Of a stretch of 15,606 nucleotides of DNA, positions 1 through 8,200 are shown piece after piece (within the stretch, counting starts at the first letter, position 1; every line of letters begins with the position of its first letter). The notes under the pieces are model-generated. The model was not told where the DNA came from, ran no database searches, and was given only the letters and a program-made list of their open reading frames with translations. The DNA is from Candidatus Omnitrophota bacterium (GTDB taxonomy: Bacteria > Omnitrophota > Gorgyraeia > B26-G9). The stretch covers positions 1 to 15,606 of the forward strand of contig JAKLQT010000097.1 of NCBI GenBank assembly GCA_022013205.1, written 5' to 3'. Made by a program: the position numbers and the translations under genes.

Positions 1-220
1 ATGGAGAATAAGGCCGAGCAGATGGCGCAGGATGTTCTTAAAGAGCCTGTATCCAAACATACTGAGTCGAAGGCATATACAGTGCTGGGAAAAGTTGCTC
101 TAAGCAGGCAGGATGAAAGCACCGCGAAGCAGATGTATCAGAAGGCGCAATTCAGGGCATATCAAAGTAATGATATGCAATTATTCAAGGATATGACAAA
201 GACATTGGCAAAAATAGACA
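1..220 (+). repeat. Near-identical intragenic repeat, copy 1
   Basis: Matches 769-988 at an offset of exactly 768 bases (256 codons), with only two differences: position 120 C versus T (silent) and position 144 G versus T (Lys to Asn). Identity stops abruptly at 220. The left end is cut by the window edge, so the full repeat may be longer. Confidence 0.95.
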
Positions 221-3200
221 GTAATAATCAGGTGCTTAGTAATGTAGAATTATTAGAAGAAAAGATAACAGAAAAGAAAACAACTTTCGTGGAAATAGCG
301 CCGCTGATAGATAATTTGGCCAAAGGCTTAAGCAGTTTAGCGGGTATGGATGAGCATAAATATAAAGAACTGGGCCAAAAGCATGGAAATATACAGCTGG
401 CTTATAAGATGATGCTTGGACAGGGACAGGATATGGCCAATCATTTTACGGGCATGGTTGATGCGTTAAACAAGGAAATTTCTTCAAAGGACACAGACGA
501 GGGCAAAGTAGAAAAAGCAGTAACGAAACTAAGAGCAATAATGACAGAGTTTACCGGTACTAAAGAGATAACAGATGTAACAAAGGTAACGGTAACTGAG
601 GGCAAACAGTTAAAAATAGGAGAAAGCAAGCAGGTAGTAAAAGAAGACGGGTTTATGGCAAATATGTCTGATCAAAAACGGACAGAGACACGATTTAAAC
701 TGGCGGACGCGGCATTGGTATGCGCGGATTATTATGATCGGACACACCAGGCAGAGAAAAAACAGGAGATGGAGAATAAGGCCGAGCAGATGGCGCAGGA
801 TGTTCTTAAAGAGCCTGTATCCAAACATACTGAGTCGAAGGCATATACAGTGCTGGGAAAAGTTGCTCTAAGCAGGCAGGATGAAAGTACCGCGAAGCAG
901 ATGTATCAGAATGCGCAATTCAGGGCATATCAAAGTAATGATATGCAATTATTCAAGGATATGACAAAGACATTGGCAAAAATAGACAACAATACACAAG
1001 TGGTTGATATTATAACAAATCTAGAGGCACTGGCAAAGCAAACTGGGGGGAAAGAAACAGCTTTATTTATTGATAAACTGGAAGAAGATGGCAGCTTAAA
1101 TGAACTTTCAGAAGGTATTAGCCGTTTATCAGGGATGAATAAGACGGTGTTTAAAGACTTATTGCAGGAAGGCCGAGGTATTGAGCTGGCTTATAAACTT
1201 ACCGGATTGCAGGATCGGGATAATATTGAACATTATGAGACTATTATAAGCGTTTATAAGACACGGCTTAAAACAGCTTTTGGGAAAGATGATCAAAGCG
1301 GGATATCCGAAAATATATTATTAATAGAAAAGAAACTGGATAAATTAGCCGGCTTGATGAATGTCTCCGGTGGCCTCCAAAGCGTGGTTAAAACTTTAAA
1401 CATAGCACAAGATTATATGAGTTTGGCTGATTTTAGTGAAAAGATCGAAAATAGCTCTAAGCAGAAGGAATTATTGAGTAAGGCTGAAACTAATGCTTCT
1501 TTGGTGTTAAAGAACGCGCGGCCGTCAGATACAAACATTAAAAGTCAGGCGCAGATGGTGCTGGCAGAAATGTATGCCGCAAGAAACGATTTATACTCGG
1601 CAAAAGAACACAATATGAAGGCAGCCAGTTTAATTTTGGATAAGGAATCAATCAGTACAGAGGACATAAAGTTATACAATACTGTCGCGATTCAGCTGGC
1701 TGAAATTGGTTTTACCGAAGATGCGGAGAATAATCTGAACAAAGCATCAGCGGTTTTAAACACGAAATCGTCTGAAACTGTGGAGACTCAAAAATTACAA
1801 CTGTTAGACGGTTATAGCGGCTTAGCTGAGATTTATAAGGATAATGGTAATAAGTCTAAATCGCGGGAAGTTAGTCGGAAAGTTCAAACAGAGTATAAAA
1901 ACCTATTAAAGCCGGAAGTTAAAAATATCCAGTTAAAGATAATTGCACATAAAAAACTGGGAGATATAAATAAAACGGAAAACAACATTTATACAGCAAG
2001 AGAGCATTATGCTAAAGCTAAGGCGCTTGTTCAGCAGAAAAATGAAACTATTTATTTAAGAAGTGAAGCTAAATACAAGGGGATAAGCCTGGATAAGATG
2101 AATACGTTGATGGAAACTCCTAAGAACGCGGAAGCTCAGGAAATAATTTCAGCTGCGCATCAGTTTGCTGAAAATATTAATGATATTGAGATGACTATAA
2201 TTATGAACGAAAGTACAGAATGGGGTTTTGAATCGCCGGTTATTAGCAAACTCGCGCTGGGGGCAGTATCCCTAAGAAATAATAATTTTGAACAAGCGGA
2301 AACATCATTCGCGGAAGTTTATAACTTAACTGCGAATGTTTCTGAATTGAGTAAGTTAAAAGAACACGCGATTGAATTAATAGAACAAGCTTCAGTAAGA
2401 AAAGAGGAGGCAAAAGTAGTTGGGTTTTATAATCAAGGCATTGGGCATTACAAAAACAACAGATTTGATTTTGCGATTAAAAGCTTTGAACAGGTGATTG
2501 ATGCTGGAAAAAACAACCCGCGGCTGACTAAGCCTAAGCTTGTTGGCCTTGCCTATGTTGGCTTAGGCGATGCGTGTAATAATAAAGCTATTCAAATAAG
2601 CGGCGCTGAAGAAAGAAAAGCTTTGTTTAGTCAAGCTAAAGAAAATTACAATGCGGCTTTAAAGATAAATCCAGATAATATTGAAGCGCGTCATGGTTTA
2701 GGCCTGGTTCTCTCTAACCAGGGTAAGTTTGAGCAGGATGTTAACTTGTTAAAAAATGTTCCGACAATTTCCTATGACAACATTGGTTATGAGCCGCAGG
2801 CAAACGTAACAATCGCTAAAAATATGGACAAAAGAGCCTTTGAGAAAGGAGATATCGGCCTGGTTGAATATTTTTCCCGTTTTAACAAATTAGACAAAAC
2901 AGAAACAAAGATAGCTGATGATTTTGATATTAAACCTGATTACAAGATAAACGGCTGTGATGTATTTATTATTGATGCTCCTGACGGTTTTTTATCTAAA
3001 GTCGGGCAGGATGAACAGCATGTCTCAGCAGGGTTAAGGCGCGGAGCGGAAACAGGGAGTGTTGTAGTCTATATTTCCCGCGCCAAGTTTAACGAGATGA
3101 ATGACGCGGAATTACGTAAAGTTGTCGCGCATGAAAAAAGTGAAGTTACCTATCTGAGAAAGGAAGCCGAGCACAGAGCATGGACATTGGATACAATGAG

Positions 3201-5124
3201 CAGTTTCCTTAAAACTCCTGAAAACACGGAAGCTCAGAAAATGATTTCCGCGGCGCATCAATTTGCCGGGAAAATCGAAGATATAACACAAGGTGTAGAA
3301 TTACCGTCTGCTGTTATTGATAAGCTCGCTGTTGGAGTAGTATCCCTGAGAAATGATGATTTAGACAAAGCAGAAGCATCATTCACGGAAGTTTATGAGT
3401 TAACGGCAGATATTCCTGGATTGAGTAAATTAAAAGGATATACAATTGAATTAATGGAACAAACCACGCTAAGGAAAGAGTATGTACAAGTATTTACGTC
3501 TTATCAACAAGGCATTAGCCATTACCAACAAGGTGTTTTTGATTCCGCGCCTGAAAGCTTTGATTTGGCGATTGAAAGCTTTAACCAGGTGATTGAGGCC
3601 GCAGAAGGCAAGCCGCGGCTGAATAAGCTTGTTGCTAAGGCGCTTGTTGGATTAGGCATGGTGTATATGCGCAAATATAATTTTGAAAAAGCAGAAGATG
3701 TTTTTGAAAAGGCCTCTGGAAAAGCCTCGGAATATACAGAGTTAAAAGAATTAGTAGGAAATACAAATTTGCTAAAGGAGTCTGCTGCAAAAATGCAGTT
3801 GGTGTCTAAAATTGAAAAAGCAGTGGCATCTCTAAGTGCAGGGATAAATGCTTTTGATGATGCTTTTGAAAAAAAGAGTAATTATAAAGAAGCTATCACT
3901 CAATTTTCAGAAATAGCACATATGGAATCAGAAAATATTAACCTGAAAAAGATATACACTAGCGCTCAGTTCAATTTAGCATTAAGTTATTTACAGGCGG
4001 GTGAAAAAGACAAAGCAAAGATAGAGATTGGTGAATTTATAAAAAGAGTAAAAAAGGATAATCTTTTTAATGAATCAACTCAGCTGGCAAAAGCATATTC
4101 TGTAGCGATTCAAATTGAGGGAAGGCTTAAATCAGAGGGTGTTATAAACGCGCTGCTCAGTCCTGAGGCGCGGGACAATACGATTGCTGAAGTTGTTTAT
4201 GTTAACGCGAAAGGCGAGATTGCCGCAGCACAGCTAAATGGAAGATTTGATGCTGAAAATAATAATCTTGTGCTCACTAATGTGGATAGTAAAGACGGCC
4301 GTGAAATAGTAATCGAAGTCAAGGGTAAGGCAGCTCAGGACACATTAAACAACGTGATCGCGAAAACAGGAAAACGCTTGGAAGGCAATAATGCTTTATT
4401 GGCTAATGAAAGTGGTATTGTGGAGAAGATAAATGCGGCGGTAAAGGGAAAAGAGATTTATGCCTTAGGAATAAGCCTTGACAGTGTTATGGGATTTGCC
4501 AACAGGGAGAAAGAAGTATTTATCGCGGAATCTCTGTTGAACCATAAGGATCCGGAAGTACAGGAAATAGCTGTTTTCCTTGAGTCCGGAAAGGCTTACT
4601 TCGCGAAAGAAGAAAATAAATTACCGGAAGATATACTAAGCAGCTCTACTTATCTGAGCGGCTGCGGCAAAGAGGTAAGAAACGCAGCAGCTAAGATTGA
4701 AAATATTAGCGGAATAAAAAATGAACAGGAATTTATTGAAGCAATAAATAATCAGTTGCCTGAAGAACGTATTCTTAGCTTCTCTGAAACTGCTTTGATA
4801 CGTTATAACTGGGAAAAAGGGGAAAAATCTATACTTGGATTGATGGATAGGCTCTTTGGCAAAGAGGCAAACGAAAAGTTCACGCAGGCAATAAAAGATA
4901 TCAGCGCGGCGCAGAAGCCTGAGATTACGGCTGAAGATGTGTTTGAAACGCCGTCTGAGAAGATTCAAAGTTTGCGTATTGAAAAAATTGAACTTAGCAT
5001 TGGTGAGGAAACGGCAATTGCGTTAAATAGGCTTTTTACCAATGACTTAAAGTCTACTGCTGCTAAAATAGATAACATGTTAAAAACAAATGAAGCATTC
5101 GGGAAAACTGAATATATGTTATAA
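1..5124 (+). CDS. Giant TPR-like repeat protein, 5'-incomplete at window edge
   Basis: Open frame of 1707 codons ending in TAA; I do not recognise a specific family. The first ATG is probably not the true start: the same Met (MENKAEQMAQ) recurs as an internal residue at 257, so the gene very likely begins upstream. Residues 1-73 and 257-329 are nearly identical. Residues ~77-256 and ~333 onward are diverged versions of one unit (compare IQLAYKMM with IELAYKL). TPR-like helical hairpins are visible at about 807-840, 877-917, 1212-1250 and 1318-1351, for example around YNAALKINPDN and FNLALSYLQAGEKDKA. A second module pair spans residues 685-860 and 1051-1223. Between those copies, residues ~975-1061 resemble a zincin core (VVAHEKSE). 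Residues ~1400-1480 look beta-rich; the rest is helical and Lys/Glu-rich. Such proteins usually act as protein-binding scaffolds. No signal peptide can be judged because the N-terminus is missing. The next gene starts 82 bases downstream, so co-transcription is possible. Confidence 0.85.
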   Translation: MENKAEQMAQDVLKEPVSKHTESKAYTVLGKVALSRQDESTAKQMYQKAQFRAYQSNDMQLFKDMTKTLAKIDSNNQVLSNVELLEEKITEKKTTFVEIAPLIDNLAKGLSSLAGMDEHKYKELGQKHGNIQLAYKMMLGQGQDMANHFTGMVDALNKEISSKDTDEGKVEKAVTKLRAIMTEFTGTKEITDVTKVTVTEGKQLKIGESKQVVKEDGFMANMSDQKRTETRFKLADAALVCADYYDRTHQAEKKQEMENKAEQMAQDVLKEPVSKHTESKAYTVLGKVALSRQDESTAKQMYQNAQFRAYQSNDMQLFKDMTKTLAKIDNNTQVVDIITNLEALAKQTGGKETALFIDKLEEDGSLNELSEGISRLSGMNKTVFKDLLQEGRGIELAYKLTGLQDRDNIEHYETIISVYKTRLKTAFGKDDQSGISENILLIEKKLDKLAGLMNVSGGLQSVVKTLNIAQDYMSLADFSEKIENSSKQKELLSKAETNASLVLKNARPSDTNIKSQAQMVLAEMYAARNDLYSAKEHNMKAASLILDKESISTEDIKLYNTVAIQLAEIGFTEDAENNLNKASAVLNTKSSETVETQKLQLLDGYSGLAEIYKDNGNKSKSREVSRKVQTEYKNLLKPEVKNIQLKIIAHKKLGDINKTENNIYTAREHYAKAKALVQQKNETIYLRSEAKYKGISLDKMNTLMETPKNAEAQEIISAAHQFAENINDIEMTIIMNESTEWGFESPVISKLALGAVSLRNNNFEQAETSFAEVYNLTANVSELSKLKEHAIELIEQASVRKEEAKVVGFYNQGIGHYKNNRFDFAIKSFEQVIDAGKNNPRLTKPKLVGLAYVGLGDACNNKAIQISGAEERKALFSQAKENYNAALKINPDNIEARHGLGLVLSNQGKFEQDVNLLKNVPTISYDNIGYEPQANVTIAKNMDKRAFEKGDIGLVEYFSRFNKLDKTETKIADDFDIKPDYKINGCDVFIIDAPDGFLSKVGQDEQHVSAGLRRGAETGSVVVYISRAKFNEMNDAELRKVVAHEKSEVTYLRKEAEHRAWTLDTMSSFLKTPENTEAQKMISAAHQFAGKIEDITQGVELPSAVIDKLAVGVVSLRNDDLDKAEASFTEVYELTADIPGLSKLKGYTIELMEQTTLRKEYVQVFTSYQQGISHYQQGVFDSAPESFDLAIESFNQVIEAAEGKPRLNKLVAKALVGLGMVYMRKYNFEKAEDVFEKASGKASEYTELKELVGNTNLLKESAAKMQLVSKIEKAVASLSAGINAFDDAFEKKSNYKEAITQFSEIAHMESENINLKKIYTSAQFNLALSYLQAGEKDKAKIEIGEFIKRVKKDNLFNESTQLAKAYSVAIQIEGRLKSEGVINALLSPEARDNTIAEVVYVNAKGEIAAAQLNGRFDAENNNLVLTNVDSKDGREIVIEVKGKAAQDTLNNVIAKTGKRLEGNNALLANESGIVEKINAAVKGKEIYALGISLDSVMGFANREKEVFIAESLLNHKDPEVQEIAVFLESGKAYFAKEENKLPEDILSSSTYLSGCGKEVRNAAAKIENISGIKNEQEFIEAINNQLPEERILSFSETALIRYNWEKGEKSILGLMDRLFGKEANEKFTQAIKDISAAQKPEITAEDVFETPSEKIQSLRIEKIELSIGEETAIALNRLFTNDLKSTAAKIDNMLKTNEAFGKTEYML
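769..988 (+). repeat. Near-identical intragenic repeat, copy 2
   Basis: Second copy of the 1-220 block, in the same frame. Here the leading ATG is plainly internal, preceded by codons for Lys-Lys-Gln-Glu. Beyond 988 the two units are related only at protein level, so the DNA identity implies recent duplication, gene conversion or an assembly effect confined to this segment. Confidence 0.95.
2053..2580 (+). repeat. Diverged protein module, copy A (residues ~685-860)
   Basis: Shares a run of landmarks with 3151-3669: YLR.EA, EAQ..ISAAHQFA, VSLRN, AE.SF.EVY.LTA, LSKLK, IEL.EQ, and then a TPR-like hairpin ending near GLG. The two copies are 366 residues apart. This is a protein-level repeat with a diverged DNA sequence. 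Confidence 0.8.
2923..3183 (+). other. Zincin-like island with HExxE in place of HExxH
   Basis: Residues ~975-1061 of the TPR-like protein run through a beta-rich stretch (GCDVFIIDAP, then VVVYIS), NEMNDAELRKVV, and AHEKSE, with EAEH ten residues further on. The order strand, turn, helix with HE resembles M48-type and related gluzincin cores, in which the helix carries HExxH. Here the second zinc-ligand His is replaced by Glu1048, while His1044, Glu1045 and a downstream Glu1057-His1058 remain. It may be a decayed peptidase used as a binding fold, or a variant metal site. The final part overlaps the start of module copy B. Assignment is by eye. Confidence 0.4.
3151..3669 (+). repeat. Diverged protein module, copy B (residues ~1051-1223)
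   Basis: Partner of the 2053-2580 module. It lacks about six residues after the AHQFA motif and has gained a short duplicated helix (SFDLAIESFNQVIE where copy A has a single SFEQVID). Its left end is continuous with the HExxE island, whereas copy A has no visible HE motif. Confidence 0.8.
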
Positions 5125-5151
5125 TAAAATGTTCTTATTAGGAAATAATTG

Positions 5152-5172
5152 TGCCTATACCCTGGTTAGGCA
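5152..5172 (+). other. Short hairpin between two large genes
   Basis: TGCCTA pairs with TAGGCA (5152-5157 with 5167-5172), and ACC can pair with GGT inside. It lies 27 bases after the upstream stop and has no T-run after it, so it is at most a weak terminator or attenuator. I see no convincing promoter in the 82-base gap. Confidence 0.3.
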
Positions 5173-5196
5173 GTGTTAAAAGCTTTATGAAAAATT

Positions 5197-5201
5197 GGAG
5201 G
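5197..5201 (+). promoter_or_regulatory. Ribosome binding site deciding the ATG at 5207
   Basis: GGAGG followed by five bases and an ATG. The upstream in-frame TTG at 5195 overlaps this site and cannot be the start. The ATG gives a clean signal peptide directly at the N-terminus. Confidence 0.85.
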
Positions 5202-5206
5202 TAAAA

Positions 5207-8200
5207 ATGAAGGGAATAAATATTTTTCGGCTTACTTCAATCGCGGTGAGTATACTGCTTATGATTAATGGCTCGATTTTTGCTGCCAGGGGTGCCCCTG
5301 TACAGCCGAAGGATGTTGGTATTGAAGACGTTCTCAATATTAAAATTCCCTCAAGCTGGGGCATAGTCCGCGATTCGTACAATTCCGGCACAGACAAATT
5401 GATAATAAATATTCAGGATGCCCATTGTGATTTTCTCGCCCAGGAAAACATTTCTAAAATTCTTGGCCGCTTGGCCTCAGAGTACCGGCTAAAAGTTGTT
5501 GCTTTAGAAGGAGCCTCAGGGAGGGTGGAGAACCCTGTGCTTTCTTTCTTCCCGCAGGAGGATGTGAAAAAAGAAGTGTCCATGTACCTTGTCAGGGAAG
5601 GCAAGCTGACAGGCGCGGAATATCTGGCCATTACAAGCGATTACGGATTAAAACTGTACGGGGTCGAGGATATGCGTCTTTATATGGACAATCTGGAGGC
5701 TTTTCAGCAGTCACAGCCTTTTAAGAATGAAGCCAAAGGTTATTTCGTAGATTTAAAGCAAGCTCTGGATAAGCTTAAACCCTATCTTTATAATGACGGG
5801 CTTAAAGAATATGATGCTTTAGAGGAAAAGTACTCAAGCAAAAGGATATCATTTGATGAGTATGTGGCAGCCCTTTTTCGTTTAATGCAGAAAAATGGAT
5901 TAAATAAGGTTGAATATCCGACTTTTTTTGAATTACAAAAAGCAGTAGAGCTTGAAGCTAAGGTAGATTTTCAAAAAGCCGATACTGAGCGGACCAGCTT
6001 GATAACTGAGCTTGCGCAGTTAATTATTGATAAGCAGGACATATCGCTGCTGGTGGAAAAAAGCCTTAATTTTAAAAAGGGAGTTGTAAGCGCCGGTGCG
6101 TTTGCTGGTTATTTGAAGGATCTCGCGTTTAGGATGAAGCTTAATATGGCCGGTTATCCTAATTTCAGCGCTTATGAAGAATATATAACTAAATATGAGG
6201 AAGTGGCAAATGAAAACCTGTTTAAGGAGTTAAAACAGATAAATACAGACCTGAAAAATGTTCTGTATACTGATGCTGGCCAGAGACAGCTTGATGTCTT
6301 ATATCAGAATCTCGAGTCATTAGTAAAGCTTGTGGATATTAAGATGGTAAATGAGGACATTGAATACTTTTTCAAAAACCGTGCTCAAATAAATTCAGAG
6401 GAGTTTAGAAAATTTATTGAGCCGCAGGCCTATAAACATAAACTTTTAATTAAACTTCCGCCAAAAATTTCTTTCCTGGATGTCTGTATCCCTGCCTGGG
6501 CTAAGTTTTACGAGCTTGCTGATATGAGGGATACCGCTTTTATTGAAAAGACGCTCCAGTATATGGACCTCGACAACGAGAATTACGCGGCATTGATAAC
6601 CGGAGGTTTTCATACCGGGCAATTAACCAGGATCCTCAAATCAAAAAAGATCTCCTATATTGTGATCGCCCCCAGGGCATCTGCAAGCGGCGATAGCGTG
6701 TATTTTAACATAATGCAGGGAGGCAAGACAAGATTAGAGCAATTCCTTTTACAGCTTCAGAGTACGCTTGGCCCATTTATAGGCGGCCTGGATCAGAGCA
6801 ATCTCTCTGATGACTTAAAATCAAAAAATCAGGAAAAACTTGAACTGCAGGTGGAGTCGGCAGCGGCTATTATGGCGGTTAATGTGATTGCCAATAGTGA
6901 TACTGCTGATGGTGTTAAGTGGGGGGATGTAAGAACTGCGGTTAAAGAAGCGATAAATATCAGTTTTGAAAATTCCGGAATGCCTTTAGAGCAAACAGAA
7001 CATCTAGGGGCAATAGTTGATAACATTATTAACAGCCTTGAAAAACAGGAAAGTCAGGGAGCACTGCAGGTCAGTGATGGAGCACTTACTATTGATCTTG
7101 GAGGGGGTAAATCGGAAAATGTGCTTGTGTATGGCGGGGTTGAGGGGTCTAAAATCTCTGTCATCGCAAAAGCTGACGCGCCTTTAGTGATCGCGTCTTT
7201 AGGATTGACTCCTGACTCAGGCACACCTGTAGCGGTGAATCCGGCTCTGGCAAGCGATGAAACAACGATCGCGGACATACTTTTAAGTAAGATGGAAAGC
7301 TCAGATGAAAGCTCAGATATGAGCTTGAGTGATAAAGTTAATGTCAGAGTTGTCTTAGATGAAGCATCAAGTATGCTTAAAAGTGGTGCTGAAAATCAAA
7401 GCGTTCTTTCTTCACTGAAGGTAAAATTACAGGATGGCGGGCTTAGCAAACAGGATACAGATGATTTTATTTCTATGATTGTCGTGGCGGATACAAACCT
7501 GGCATCAAATCCGGTAATAGTTCAGGCTGCAAAGCATGTAGCTGTTGCTATAGGATTGGACAGCAAGGACACGAAGTTGATGTCTACTTTGCAAACCGGC
7601 ATCGCAAGAGTTATTAGTTCTGATGCAGGTACAAAGCCCGAAGCAGTAAAGCAGCTGGCAAATGAAATAAACGCAGACGCAGGGACTTTATGGGCTGTTA
7701 TAGATTCAGAGATAACTGTTGCCGGTTTGTCAACAAATCCTGTAGTTGCTCAAGCAGCTAAACAGGTTGCTGTATCCATAGGGCTTGATGAAAAAGATAC
7801 TGGTTTGATGTCAACATTGCAAACAGGTATTGCCGGAGTTATGAGTGCTCCAGCCGATACAAAACAAGAAGCAGTGGCTCAGTTAGCCAGTGAGATAGGC
7901 GTATCCGCGGATAAATTAGTGACATTTGGTAATTTAATTGATACGGAGGTATTTGTTGCCAGTTTGTCTGTAAATCCAGTCATTGTCCTATCCGCTAAGA
8001 AAGTAGCAATTAAGACCGGACTTGATAATGCTGATACGGGATTGATGTCAACATTACAGATAGGTATTGCCAGAGTTATAAGCGCGCCGCTAGGCACAAA
8101 GCAGGAGGCAGTAACTCAGCTGGCAAATGAGATAAATGTAAATAAAGATACTTTAGGAAGTATTATTGATACAGAGGTTAGTACAGCAAGTTTAGCGACG

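Noticed and set aside
5195..5206. TTG at 5195 as the start of the giant gene
   Set aside because: It overlaps the GGAGG site that serves ATG 5207, and it would add residues before a perfectly placed signal peptide.
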